Assembly: GCF_022539665.2 (NCBI RefSeq)
Contig: NC_081339.1
Location: forward strand, 9,297,367 to 9,361,366
DNA length: 64,000 nt
Direction: 5' to 3'
Source: Daphnia carinata
Lineage: Eukaryota; Arthropoda; Branchiopoda; Diplostraca; Daphniidae
Shown: positions 1-12,179 of the stretch, one piece after another
Numbering within the stretch: position 1 is the first letter of the stretch
Layout of the letters: each line of letters starts with the position of its first letter
Made by a program: the position numbers and the translations under genes
Notes under the pieces: model-generated
Databases searched by the model: none
What the model was told of the DNA's origin: nothing
What the model saw: the letters and a program-made list of their open reading frames with translations, nothing else

Positions 1-3000
1 TTAGTTGTGGTTTAAATTAGCTTAGCTTTAGGCATCATTTTGGGCGAGCACGACGTCAAAGAAAACTGTAGTCACCTGGTTGAAAACGCAGCTCTTAACT
101 TCGAAAATTGCAAATGGAGTGTGCCTGTGAAAATTGCAGCATGCAAGTCAACGAATTCTTCATCTGTAAACATGAGAAAATGTGTGATCTTCAAATTAAG
201 AAACGGTATGTTTTTTTAAACGCAAACAACAGCCAAAACGGTAAACCAAAACCACAAGTTATGTTGAAAAAGAACTGAAGCAAAAGTGTATATCCCCTTA
301 ACCTGGATGGGTTGAAAACGTTAAACGCCGTTGTTTGAGAGTGGTGGAACTCGCTGTATGCCAACATCTGCACGCTTCAGTGTGGCACCTGTTAACAAAT
401 AACTACTGAAAGCTTTGAATAAACCGTGACTTGTTGAATGCTTGTCACCTGTGAGTTTGGTATTTCTTGTAGTCCATCAGCAGTCCATTCTCGAGTAGCT
501 CTTCAGTTTCATAGTTGCAAATGAAGTCGGCCTGTAAAATTTGCAGAATATAAACCAATGAATGCTTCATCTGTAAACGTGAGAAAATTTGTGATCTTCA
601 AATAAAGAAGCCACAATGTCTTTATGTAAACGCATACTAACAGCCAAAATTGGTAAACAAAAGAACCAACACATTTTAAAATACAATTGATGTGGAAATG
701 AAGAGCCCATCACCTGAAATGTATGGGAAAAGTTACACACCATAGGTTAAGAGTGGTAGGACTTGTTGAACCTCAACATCTGCCCGTATCGATGAGGTAT
801 CTAATTACAAATAAACATTGAAAGATTTACTTCAAACGTTACTTATCGAGTGCTGTCTACTTAAAAGGATGATATTTCTTTTAATGTACCAGCAGTCCAT
901 CCTAACCTAGCTTTTCCCTCTCGGAGTTGCAAATGAGGCGTGTCTGCTAAATTTGCAGATTGCAATTCAATGGAATGCTTGTAAACGGGAAAATGTGAGG
1001 TTTTTCGATAAAGCCACAGTCTGTTTGTAAATTAAGACAGCAAAGCAGTGCAAAAAAACATAAATGCACGTTAAAATAGAACTGAAGCAAAAAATGCTAA
1101 GCCCTTTCAACCGGAAGGTGTTGAAAAAAACTGGATTCTGAGAGTATTACTTGTTGAGTACTTTAAACGTGAATGTTTGAATGAGCTACCTGTTGACAAA
1201 TAAACCCCGAGAGCTTTAAGTCGTATGCGACTGGTTTAGTGCTTTGAACCGGTGAATCTCACATACGTTGTAGTTCAGTAGGAGTTTAGTTTGCTCAGAC
1301 GGAAAGAAAAACCATTATCACTTGGTTAAAACTGTTATTATACCAGGTTGAACACGCGTTCTAAAGAAATGTGCTAACAGAAATTGGTCACCCTAGTCAG
1401 TTATTAACAGCTGAATATGCAGAGCCCTTTCGTCTGGAAGATGTTGAAAAAGTTAAACGCCGTTGGTTTAGAGTGGTGGAATTTGTCGAATGCCCGCTTC
1501 AATGGGGCCCTTGTTGACAAATAACCACTGAAAGCTTTAAATAAAACTTGACTTGTTGAATGCTTCATACCTGTGCGTTTGGTATTTCTTTTGATTGATC
1601 AGCAGCCCATCCTCGCGTAGTAGTTCACTTTCAAAGTGGCAAATGAAATGTGCCTGAGAAATTTGCAGAATGAAAGTAAGAGAATACTTCCTGTAAATAT
1701 TGAAAAATTTGGGTAATTCAGTTGAAGCCAAACTGTCTTTTTGTAAACGTAAACAACGGTCAATTTGTTTACCAAAACATAAACACGTGTTGAATAAGAA
1801 CTGAAGTGGTGGTGCAGAGCCAGTTCAACTGGAACAGGGTGACAAAGTTAAATACTGCATGTTGTGGGTGGTGGTTCTTGTTGAATGCTAATATCTGCAG
1901 GTTTGATGAGGTACCTGTTGAGAAATAAAAATTGAATTCTTTAAATCAAACATGCCATGCTATGCTTATTACATAAAATATAACTTACCGAGTGCTGTTC
2001 ACCTATGAGGTTCACATTGCTTTTAGTTGACCAGATGTAAGCGGGAAGAAATTTGTGATCTTCAGATGAAGCCATTGTCTTTCTGTGAATGTAAGCAATA
2101 GCCAATTAGTCAAAGACAAATTTTAAAATAACTTTGAGGTAGAAATGCAGAGCCCTTTCAACTGTATGAGGTTGAAAAAATTAAACACAGTTAATTTGGG
2201 GGTGATGAATATAGTTGAACGCTACCATCTGCAAGTGAGTCATGCTGATTTGAATGTAAGATGTTACCTATGTAAATGTGGAGGAAGAGGATAAAATTTT
2301 TCACAGCAATATATATATCCAGAGGCTTTCTTTTCGGCGAGCTGGGAGACATTCAACCATACTATTGTCCAATAAATTATCACCTGTTCAAATGAAAACC
2401 ACGTTAAAAAATAAGAAATGTAGAATGTTTGAAAGAAATGTGTTACAAGAAATAGCTTATCCCAGTTAAAATATGACAGCAGGACGTTTTTGTGTACAAT
2501 GAGTTGGCTGAATGTCGGCTCAATTTCGTCTGACGACAATGTGTCAACGATGGTGGAAACGGATAGAAAAATGCGGTGGTTTGGAATGACTAATTAAAGG
2601 GAAAACGGGAAAAGGCAAAAGGGTAAGCCGAGCCGGCGGCAGGTCGAACTTTTCTCAGGTATTCGGAACCTTTTCGAAGGTAGTCGAACCTAAATAAAAT
2701 AAAACTAATGCGGCTCAAGGAATGCTTCAAATTTGATAAAATTCGTGTGATTATGAAGAAGCCACACTGCCTTTTAGTAAACAGAAACAATACTCTATTT
2801 GCTTACCTAACCATCAACACATGTTGAACAAGAACTGAAATGGAAGTGCAGAGCCTGTTCACTTGGAATGTTAACAAAGTTCAACACTGGTGGTTATGGA
2901 TGGTTGTTGTTGTTGTATGCTAATACCTGCAGGTTTCCTGAAGTACCTGTTGACAAATAAATATTGAGAGGTTAGAGTCATACACGTCTTGCTAAGCTTT

Positions 3001-3530
3001 ATGTTAAACATTAGTTATCGAGTGTTGTATACCAATGAGGTGACATTGCTTTCAGTTGCTCAGATGTAAGCGAAAAAATCTGTGATCTTCAGCTGTAGCC
3101 ACTATCTTTCTGTAAATGTAAAAGGCAGCCAATTAGTCAACTGAAGCATCGATACATTTTAAAATAGAATTAAAATAGGGAGGCAGAGCACTTTCACTTG
3201 GACGTTGTTGGAAAAGTTGAACAAAATAACTTTAGGGTGATGAACTACTTACTTCTGCAAATGAGTCATAAATATTTGAATGTATCATGTTACCTATTAA
3301 AACGTGCAGGAAAGGAATACATTTCTTCACTGCAATACATCAAATGGCTTTATTTTTGAGCGAGCTGAGATTAACCAGCTCACACTAAACCACACTACTA
3401 CTGTCCAATAAATTATCACCTGTTCATCGTAAAGTAAAAATTAGGTTGCAAATCAGATATGCAGATTTTTATAAATGTGTTCTATTAAATCGCTTACCCC
3501 AATTAAGATATCACAGCAGAAAGTTTTGTG
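1..3530. repeat. Diverged ~400-bp tandem repeat array
   Basis: A recurring block can be followed by its landmarks: a 'ctgtaaacgtgagaaaatttg' type segment, then 'gtgatcttcaaat', then a gcc(a)...gtctttttgtaaacg stretch, then 'gcagagccctttcaactgga', then 'caaataaacattgaaag'. Copies of the first landmark lie near 162, 572, 980, 1690, 2040, 2735 and 3065, with a fragment around 1300-1500. Spacing is about 330-410 bases and copies are strongly diverged. The stretch 1690-2640 is repeated as 2735-3690 at an offset of 1,037 bases, which gives a second level of organisation. No coding potential is seen; the short open frames are not conserved between copies. Confidence 0.8.
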
Positions 3531-3689
3531 TTGTTTGTTGTTTAAATCACGGTGGCTGTTTTTCGTCTGACGCCAATGTGTCAATGATAGTGGAAACGAA
3601 TTGCTAAAATGCGGAATGCGAAGGTTGGGAATGACTAATTAAAGGGAAAAGTGGAAACGAAATAAAAGGTTAAGCTTACCCCGCGGCAG

Positions 3690-4015
3690 GTCGAACCTTT
3701 TCCCAGGTAGTCGAACCTTTTCTCAGGTAGTCGAACCCTTTTTCAGGTAGTCGAACCTTTTTCCAGGTAGAAAAAAGCACGTGATGTCAACACCACCAAT
3801 GGCAAAAGGGATACCGAAAGGAAAAGAAAATGTTAAGCCTCGCCAAAGGCAGTTTAAACCTTTTTTCAGGTAGTCGAACCTCTTTCCAGGTAGAAAAAAG
3901 CACGTGATGTCACAACGACCAATGAAAAAACGGATGGTAAAATGAAAGGAAAAAGTTAAGCCTTGCCAAAGGCAGTTTAAACCTTTTTTCAGGTAGTCGA
4001 AACTTTTAGCAGGTA
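3690..4015. repeat. 18-19-bp minisatellite with ~125-bp higher-order period
   Basis: The unit 'caggtagtcgaaccttttt' is repeated with small changes from about 3690 to 3770 and again near 3868 and 3991. Blocks that start with 'caggtagaaaaaagcacgtg' occur about 125 bases apart at 3762 and 3887, with a variant near 4010, so a short repeat is nested in a longer one. A single unit also occurs at 2640-2690, at the end of the previous 1,037-bp duplication copy. Confidence 0.8.
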
Positions 4016-4048
4016 GAAAAACGACACGTGACTGCTCGCGAACCAATG

Positions 4049-4150
4049 ACGGCGTGCGCACGCCGTTAGGTTTTTCGGACAAACACACAGACAGATACAC
4101 AAACAAACTCCTCCCACAAATAGACCTTTGGCTTTTATAAAGATAGTAGA
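4049..4150 (-). mobile_element. Helitron-type 5' terminus
   Basis: Read on the minus strand, the sequence starts at 4150 with TCTACTATCTTTATAAAAG, preceded by an A. This fits the Helitron rule of insertion between A and T with a 5' TC end. The same style of start, TCTATACTATATAAA, is seen at 60368, and both are followed by G/T-rich tracts with GGAGGAG and TCTGTC. An 18-bp perfect palindrome (acggcgtgcgcacgccgt) lies at 4049-4066 and may be a subterminal feature. The 3' end (CTRR plus hairpin) was not located, so the extent is unknown; the minisatellite at 3690-4015 is probably internal to it. Confidence 0.5.
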
Positions 4151-5139
4151 TTCTTGTAATATTGCTAGGTCTGGGCCCACGTTCGCCAGGTAATAGGAAC
4201 ACCACAGGCTCTCCTCGAGGAAAGGAAGAACGGGGAGTTTGTTGTGGGGATCTCTTATACAGGGCGCTGTTGGGCTGGAATAATATGTTGTAGCCTACCG
4301 GAAACTAGGTAAACATCTTTTAAAATGCTGTCCAATTTGGGGGAAAAAAGGCCTGGTTGTCATATCAGTAATCAGGTATCTTTATAGGTAACTCGAATTG
4401 GAAAATAAGAAGGAAAGAGCATTGGAGATTGTAAGAACATTAAAGTGGAACCTTAACCCCCCGATGTATCAGGAGATGGTTAAACGCAGTAGGGCTATCC
4501 CCTGAAAACTGTTCCAACTTCTGTTTCTAGTTTATAGTGCTAATCGCTACGTACTCTAGTGGTCTGTGGCCCTCAAAATTGGCGCGTTTTATCCCCATAT
4601 TGTTGTCATGTTGCTCTGGGAGTAGATCACATTGACGTTCATCACAAAAGTTATAATTTGAAGTTCTAAAATAGACAGTTAAATTAATGTTCGAAATTTC
4701 TGAAGAAGCATTTTGAAGAAAATGATAGTTATAGAAAGGATTCATTTGAGACTATCATTGAAAAGTTGTTTCATTTTATACTTTACTTTGTTTCCTGCCA
4801 GAAACATAAAAAAAAAATCAAGGGAAATAAATTAGTAAAAAATCAGCTAGCTTTTCTTATTGCTATTGCTATAGGATCCGGTGCTGGATCACGTATGGAA
4901 AATTCTTTTTGGTGGTATAAATTAATGCTTTTTTTTTCTATATACGTGTATATATTTTTTCTAAATTCATAGTTTGAACATGAGTTTTGCTGGAAATGCC
5001 CATTGGATAGCCTATCAGAACGAACTTTTTATAGAATACCGTACAAAAACACCATCTGCAGAGAAAAAGGAGTGGGCCATTCGCATATAGCTAGAAAATG
5101 AAATTTTCATCTGGAATTACTAATCCCGGATAGAAACCG
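4151..5139. other. Intergenic, nothing recognised
   Basis: No gene, terminal repeat or RNA structure is recognised. A 72-codon open frame on the minus strand (4527-4745) has no recognisable domain and is not counted as a gene. Confidence 0.5.
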
Positions 5140-7044
5140 ATTCCTTCACTTGAAGTTATTTAAAGTAGAAATGAAGCAATATTTTATTTCTTCTATATGC
5201 TCCAGAGAAAATGACATAAATTCACTTAACAAATGTCCGCCTTACCTACTCCATTCGTATCCGCGATGCTCCGCAATGCCGCGACAGACATTTTTATGTT
5301 TTTATTTTGTTGTCGTTCGTTTCTACTTTTTGATTTTTTGTTTTTGTTTTTGTTCTAAATTTATAGTGGACTGAATAGTTATCTGCTGCCATCATATCTT
5401 TTCTCCGCCCTAGTTATTAATACAAATCACGAATTAACATTATTACTCCGTTTTACATACAAGGCATGAAAGCAGCGATAAAGGCCATTTTTTCCTTGAA
5501 CCATCAATCCATTATATTGCGCAATAAATCGAAATGGTATCACCCCAGTGATTTGTCCTTTTACCAATGAAAACGACTGCCAGTTTTGGACCCAACACTT
5601 CAACAACACCAATAATTACGTGTAACAAGAAACAACCTTAAATCTATAAAAATAGCTACACCCACCAATGATGGCCAATGGAGCATCTTCCGTTAATTTA
5701 CCTTTAACCTATGGGCTTGCTGGAGTAGCGTAAAATGGTATTCAGTAATTTTTCAGCAACAAGTTTCATCGACGCCTTATAGTATCTTCAAAGTGCTGCA
5801 AGACTACCACACGTTCACTACTAATAAACGTTTCAAAAATGAGAGGTCTCTAAGAATGCTCAATCTCAACGGTAACCTTTTCAGGTTAAGACTAAAAGGT
5901 GAGACAATATGATGGAAGAAGAAAAAGGGGGGGGGGAGAAAAATAAGGCAGTGGCCATTGTGGATATTATGTGAACCTTTCTGCAGATCTGGTTGCTGAC
6001 AAATTCAAGATAAAGAAAATTTACAGTTTCTCTGAAAAGCGTCCAGTAAAAATGAAAATAACCGATAATTTAGATTAGTATTGCATTAGGTACTTTCGTA
6101 AGTGCTTACCCTTGCATCCGTTTTCACTCGATTTCCAGCATGGTTTCACGTCATGTTGTACCAGCACATCATTCAGTCGCATCACAATACTCTTCCACAA
6201 CAAACCAACGCCGAACACCCAACTTCGACGCAACAACCCGATTTTATGAAGAACTACATTCCAAACTAAATTTCAAACAAACACGTTTGGTAGATAATAT
6301 CGGTTTTATAATTACATTTTTTTTACACCGAAATTCACAGAGGCATACAGCATAGAAAACATGATTTTAAATTATTTAATCAACTGTATTTTCATTAGTT
6401 TAGTAGATCTTGTTGCCTTTGCCGTTCAAAGGGATGTGGACAGGTGCGACTGGAAGTTCGAATTCGTGGACGGGAGCGACCGGCAAATGATCTCCTTTGG
6501 GCTGGAAACCAGCTTCATCAGCAGTCCAGGTCAAAGTGAATTTGTGGCCTTCAGGAGAAACGCAGTAAGAGGAGCCCTTGTTGGTGTTGCATAGGATTTC
6601 ACCGTACGATTCTTTGCCATAGCAATCGTAGGTGACTCCTTGCATCATCTTCTGGACCTGAGCCTCTTCACGAGTTGTGTAGTCAGACTGGGCGTAGCTG
6701 TGGGTTAATAGAATTTAATGTAAAAAAATATGAATACTTTTAAACCATATGTTGGTGAGTATAAGGTAATGCACCTACCTCCATTGGCTGCTGCCATTGA
6801 GGTTGCGCTCGTCAGATTGGCTAGTGATGGTAACGTCGACGTATTTGTTATCCTTGTTGTAGCTTGATGCAGGGTAGGCTGGCGCCGCGTAGGCTGGTGC
6901 AGGGTAGGTTGGTGAGAGTACTTCGATGCAGGATAACTTGGGGCAGGATAGCTGGCAGCTTTGTATTCCGGTTTGTAGCTGGATGGTAGGCTACGGCGGC
7001 AGCAACAGCCAAGAATGCGGCGACAAAGAACTGTCGGAAAATGT
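5140..7044. repeat. Segmental duplication, copy A
   Basis: This stretch matches 17343-19950 in the same orientation. Shared landmarks are 'ctatatgctccagagaaaatg' sequence at 5198 and 17390, 'attgcgcaataaatcg' at 5515 and 17710, 'aacggtaacctttt' at 5869 and 18750, and the cuticle pseudogene at the right end. Copy B holds about 690 extra bases (about 18045-18745) absent here. Most of the match is diverged by substitutions and small indels, but the last ~200 bases are nearly identical. Confidence 0.85.
6400..7040 (-). pseudogene. RR-1 cuticle protein pseudogene (copy A)
   Basis: Minus-strand exon 3 (6697 to 6400) encodes an RR-1 chitin-binding domain (GSSYCVSPEGHKFTLTW, then AGFQPKGDHLP) ending in KIY and TAA, with a good acceptor (cccacag). 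Exon 2 (7030 to 6779) starts after ccgacag, ends in GGAG|gtaggt, and encodes a signal-peptide core plus a Tyr/Pro-rich linker. The linker changes frame at least twice relative to the intact paralogue at 56309-56993: near the 'YKPEYKA' region and again after 'ASKY'. No first exon encoding Met-Lys-Leu is found. In the RR domain a Tyr-Trp pair has become Tyr-Cys. The family binds chitin in the extracellular cuticle; this copy looks inactive. Confidence 0.8.
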
Positions 7045-7550
7045 AGGCTGGTGCGGGGTAATAGGCGAAAAATTCTGCACTCTCACTTTTCACACAAGAC
7101 ACCGTATGAAATTTTTTTTTCTTTGAAATAGTTTCTTCTGACATGCCATTAACATTTTCAAATTTCAGTAAGCCATATTCAGCCAAAGGTACTAAAACGT
7201 GACAACGCATTGTATACACGTACGTAATTTCTGGACATTTTTTAAATTTCCGGTACTCCTTCAAAGTAAACCTCTTTGCGGAAATCAAGAGAAAGGTTAT
7301 TAGTTCCTCAATAAACACCAGCTAAAGAAAAAACACAAGCACGTGGATATTGCTACCTATTCGCTGCATGCAATCATTGCATTGCAAGAGCTATGGCCTG
7401 GATTGTAAACTATAGTTAACCACCAAAGGACGGTGATCATCGCTTTCAAAAGTAGGTTGAAGAAACGACACACACTTTTCTGTCGACTACATAAGCTCGT
7501 GTAATGGTGATTCAAGGCATTAGTTGTTCAATTCATCAACAGTACTCAAC

Positions 7551-8255
7551 ATGAAACGAATGAAGGACATTTTTTTCAATTTGTCGGGTTACGATGTCAC
7601 TTATTGAAAAATTTCCATTTCTTTTTGTAGTTTGTCATGGCCGCCTTCTTTGGCTATCACTGCAGCTGCACCTTCTAATTACAAGCCGGAATACAAAGCT
7701 CCCAGTTACCCTACCCCAAGTTACACTGCATCAAAGTACCCTACATCTAGCTACCTCGCAACAGCCTACCCTACATCAGCCTACCTCGCACCAGCCTACC
7801 CTATCGCCAGATACAACAAGGATAACAAATACGCTGATATCACCACCACCAGCCAACCTGATGAGCGAAACCTCGATGGCAGCAGCCAATGGAGGTAATT
7901 CAATGTAATTTTTCACATCAAGAACCACAGGGATTAATAATAGACAGATTTAAAAAAAAAATTTCTTCTTTGAACCCGCAGCTTTGCCTAGTCTGACTAC
8001 CCTACCCGTGAGGAGTCTCGGGTCCAGAAGAAGATGCAAGGAGTCACCTATAATTCTTACGCCAAAGAATCGTACGGTGAAGGCCTAGGCAACACCAGCA
8101 AAGGATCATCTTACTGGGTTTCTCCTGAAGGCCAGATATTCATCTTGACGTGGGTTGTTGATGATGCCGGATTCCAGCCCAAGGGTGATCAGTTGCTCGT
8201 CGCTCCGGCTTACGTCTTCGAGCTCCCAGTTGCCCCTGTTCAAGTCATCAAAATT
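7551..8255 (+). pseudogene. RR-1 cuticle protein pseudogene, divergent to the previous one
   Basis: The ATG at 7551 starts MK but has lost the splice donor that follows the third codon in the intact paralogue. Exon 2 (7631-7894, acceptor ttttgtag) encodes a hydrophobic core, YKPEYKAPSYPTPSY-type repeats and the conserved DERNLDGSSQW end; an extra T near 7652 breaks the frame in the signal peptide. Exon 3 starts at 7982 (acceptor cccgcag), and its fourth codon is TAG (7989-7991) where the paralogue has CAG. The RR-1 core follows (SSYWVSPEGQ, then AGFQPKGDQL), but the usual HIPF-GKGYKIY ending is replaced by unrelated sequence after about 8255. It lies head to head with the pseudogene at 6400-7040. 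Confidence 0.85.
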
Positions 8256-9510
8256 AGTTTGGTAATTAGACGAAACAATTTTTCATACGCAAGGAAGACA
8301 TCAAGGAAATCTAGGACCAAAAGAAAAAATATTAAATTCCTTTTTCATTCAAACCCTACGACTTTTTTTAAGCAAAATGATTTGTGTTACATGGTGTTTT
8401 AAGATTCTAATGAAGCTTATTGGACGGGGAATAAAGGCATTTGACACTGGTTGCCCCTCAGAAATTACTGCTGTGATGAAAGCATTTTCACAAGTAATTA
8501 CTTTATTAAATGTATTGAGTTCTATTAAATCAATAATGAGAAAAAAGAAAGAATAAAGTTCATTTGTTAATTTCGTCAGTTTAGTTTATCTTGTTTGCGA
8601 AATCTAACATAAACAGATGCCTAAATGGAACATAGCTTTTTGGCGAACGATGGTTGGATCATCTGGGGAACTGTATAAAAGACTTGATAAAACACTCCAC
8701 GAATGATAACGGTGTTGGTTCGCTAGCACCGTTACTGTGGGATGTGGGGGCTTATATGGTGATGGACGTACTTCGACCATTTGCAGATTGTTTGACGCTC
8801 ATTCCAGGTCGAAAATGGCTTCAAGACTGTCGTGAAGATCCATATAACGTTGGCTCGTAACCACCTGGTTACACTGAATGCGAACGCTGTACCCCTTAAG
8901 AGAGGAAGCTAGGAGTCAACGCGGATTACCGGTGCTCCTGGCCGGTCGGTAATACGACCTTTCACACTTTTTTCCACATTTAGAATTAGTGCGTATAATA
9001 AAATATCGTTCCAAAAATTTGATCAACGTACGAAAAGATCTATGTTACGCTTTATTTATCCTTGATTTCCTATGACTTAATTCTTTAACACTTCACAACT
9101 TAATCGATATGAAATCTATTGCCTGGCAAGAGAATGTCCTTAGATGGTTTACTGTACATAGACAATTTGTTAAGTAGACAATTTGTTTGGTTTCAGTGAG
9201 CAGCTTTGGAGATAGCGGCTGAAAAGTGAGAATGAATTGAAAGAAAAAGAAAGGAAGCCACCATCATGGATTTTTGATTCCCCATTTCTCAGTTCCGATG
9301 TGCGGATGTTTTCTCTACCTAAAAAAACGCATCGTCGCGGAACTGTCGAGCGCAAAAAAAACGTAAAAAATAAATAATGGTGGGTGTGATGAAAGACAAA
9401 CAATCACATGAGGCTAAAACAGGTGGAGTAAACAAAAGATCGTGATCAGCTGAAATGTCGTTAGCATTTTTCAGACGTCATTCCTTAAGAAAACGTAATT
9501 CAGTTAGTTG
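8256..9510. other. Intergenic, nothing recognised
   Basis: AT-rich unique-looking sequence. A 68-codon open frame at 8654-8860 has no recognisable domain or start context and is left unannotated. Confidence 0.5.
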
Positions 9511-10251
9511 TGTAACGAATCGTCTAGCGAAGCCCCTTCTTACTTTCTTTCTCAAATAGACTAGAATCTTATACCTGTAGCCCCTTGTTACTCAGAGCCC
9601 TCATTTACTAACCTAGTTTTAAAACTCCCTTAAGAATATAATAAATAACGAAGACATGTTTCGGCACGTTGGCTAAAAATAGATTTATTTTGGTTGGTCT
9701 GAGATTGCCCGAAATGGCCTAAAACCATCCGACCGATTTTTAGCTATCGTCCAAATTCGTTCGATACCGCCCGAATTTGCCACCTATACCTCTCCATTGC
9801 ACCTAAAATCGCCCGATACTGCCGCCTATCCTTTAACGCTGTCCCGTATGGCTCTCACGGTCCATGGCTAACATATAAAAAGCCATCAACAACTCGCAGT
9901 AGTTAGTTGACCCCTGAGAGAACTATCTTGAGTAGACCTTCAGTATTCCTTCCGAGCCGCTACCTCATCTTCGCCAGCTGAAGCGGAAGTTTCCCCTCTT
10001 AATAACATTACGATGCTTGCCTTAGTCGTTCCTTCGTAGCATATGCCCAAGTAACTTGTGGGCAACTGTAGGCTCTTTATCTTCCGAGCTGTTCATTCGG
10101 TTGACTACTTGTGGTATTTTAATACACGATTATTCTATCAAACACGTATTGTCTTGCGCTTACCTATACACGACATTGTGAGTAGCAACGCCGTATTTAG
10201 TTTATTTTCTAGTATTGGAGGCAACATGACAACGTCGTGTCCTCCTTTACA
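9511..10251 (+). mobile_element. Solo LTR of the env-Gypsy family at 33395-54292
   Basis: The sequence runs from TGTAACGAATCGTCTAGC to GTCGTGTCCTCCTTTACA and matches both LTRs of the large Gypsy element at 33395 and 53552 over its whole 741 bases, with many substitutions. It is flanked by the 4-bp direct repeat gttg (9507-9510 and 10252-10255), as expected for a Gypsy insertion reduced to one LTR by LTR-LTR recombination. It retains the 42-base segment that the 5' LTR at 33395 has lost. Confidence 0.9.
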
Positions 10252-10255
10252 GTTG

Positions 10256-11215
10256 TTCCACCTGTTGCGCATTATCTGTGTTTCCTCGTAAATACAAAAA
10301 AATCTTCAACGCTAAATCTAAATTTAAGCCATTGGAAAAATCAAATAACTGTGACTGGTGATTCTGGTCGATGGAGAGCGAGAAGCAATTTTGATTAGTG
10401 AACACGATTTGAGGCACTGTATCTGTTCCTATCCCTTCACTTCTGTACCCGTAGTTTCACATCGTGTTTCATTTTTGCGATGAAAATAACCATCCGTAAT
10501 TCCAGGCTGACCTTCGTAGCATCAAGCTACGCGTAATACCTGTAGTTAAATGCCTAATGGTAAACATCTCTACAAGTAAGGTCTACTCAATTGCAACTAG
10601 AATGTCGTTGGGCAAACGTTTCAAACAAACAAGTATCTTATAAACTCCGTTTTATATTTCCTCGAGGTCATGGTAAAGTGTAGGAAAATATAACTATAGA
10701 CTAAAGCTCAAATAATTTTAGGAATTTTGACCGTATGAAAATGTAACGGAAACGTTTCAGCGTGAACCATTCCATCAGTTACTGGTCGTGTTAAATATAA
10801 TTTCAACCTTAAAGATAGAGAGCAAAGCATAGGCAGACAACTATAGGTGAAGAAAAGGCAATAAAATAATAATTGCGTGCGATTTAGTAGAATCATGAGT
10901 GCTCTGCAAAAGCCGGAGGGTGAACACGAATAAAAAAGGAGGGTGTAAAATCCAGAAAAAAAGTGGTCAACTGATTTTGTTGGGCTTATTTTTGAACCCA
11001 CATATCTAATTTGAACTTAATCGATTTCATGGCACCACAAGTTCATCAAGCGCCCGTCAGCAGGAACACGAGCAATATCTAATGTTAGGCTGAGTACCCA
11101 TTGACTTTGCGGGTCATTACACCCATACAGAGGCATTTTGCACTTCAACAACCGCCCTTATCATTTATTTTTAACTCCCGTCGTCTTACCATCGACTTCC
11201 GATCGATGTTTACTT
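10256..11215. other. Intergenic, nothing recognised
   Basis: No coding or repeat structure is recognised. The 97-codon minus-strand open frame at 10708-11001 has no recognisable motif. Confidence 0.4.
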
Positions 11216-11217
11216 TA

Positions 11218-11970
11218 CAGTGCCGGTCCACTTATAGAACCGCCTAGCTATGGAACCGGCTCGATTATCGAACCGATTTTCCTATGCCGTGTTTCAGCGC
11301 CGCCATCGGCTGTATTTTGAACTTAATCCATATTTTTTGGTGGGAATGAACGGTTTACGCACTTTAAAACGTACAAACACATGTTACTGAAATTGGTTTT
11401 AGCAATTTTAGACAATAGTACAAATTGGTTTAATGACTCTACAAATTCAGGCGGAAAACAATAGAACAAAATGACTTATTGTGCTACTTTTTTCTTTGCC
11501 TTTTAATGTTATCAGAATTTTTAAATAACTGTATTACAAAACGACAATTTTCGAGTCGTTTTTTTCCATTTATCTATTATGGGCGCTGAAACACGGCAAA
11601 GAAAAATCGGTTCGATAACCGAGCCGGTTCCATAGCTAAGGGTTTCTAGAAGTGGACCGGCACTGTATTTAATATAATGACCAATCGTTGATGGGGCATC
11701 CTCTTTGTGGTAGAACCCTATTGTTGGTAAAAATAATGCAGGAATTACTGAGGTATTAAATTCTAATATGATAACCCTGTTCCCCCTATTCTGGGTAGTT
11801 GCATAGGGATCAGCACTATCCCTGTGTTATTCGCTTTTACATTCCCATACTGTCAAAATCTGTATGATGAAAGAATCGACGATAGGTGGCTCTGAGATCG
11901 GCTGCTCGGTTATAGAACCATTCAGTTATAGAACCGCGCACAGGCCGGTTCTATAGCTGGACCGGCACTG
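11218..11970. mobile_element. MITE with ~88-bp inverted repeats and TA target sites (pogo-like)
   Basis: The left end CAGTGCCGGTCCACTT follows a TA at 11216-11217. Its inverted copy ends at 11665 (AAGTGGACCGGCACTG) and is followed by TA at 11666-11667. The inverted arms (11218-11305 and about 11583-11665) match over roughly 85 bases. A further right-hand end of the same family (GCTGGACCGGCACTG, then TA) lies at 11956-11972, so the locus may be a composite of one complete and one partial copy. TA target sites and a CAGTG start are typical of pogo/Tc1-mariner MITEs. No transposase frame is present. Confidence 0.8.
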
Positions 11971-12179
11971 TATTCACTAAATCATCTTCAGCATGAGTGT
12001 GTCAAGCGTTAAATTCATTTTTACTTTCGTCAAAATAAAAAAAAACGTAAACAATGAACATCATTTCAATTGCAGTCTCCTTGCCAAACACCACAAACTT
12101 ACTATTAACATTTAAACGCGTAAGCAACAAGGCGAGAAATGAAATAAATAAAAAAATAAACAAAACAAAAAACAAAACA

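Noticed and set aside
1-4015. CRISPR-like array
   Set aside because: The repeats are eukaryotic tandem repeats with diverged units and no uniform spacers; the rest of the window is clearly animal.
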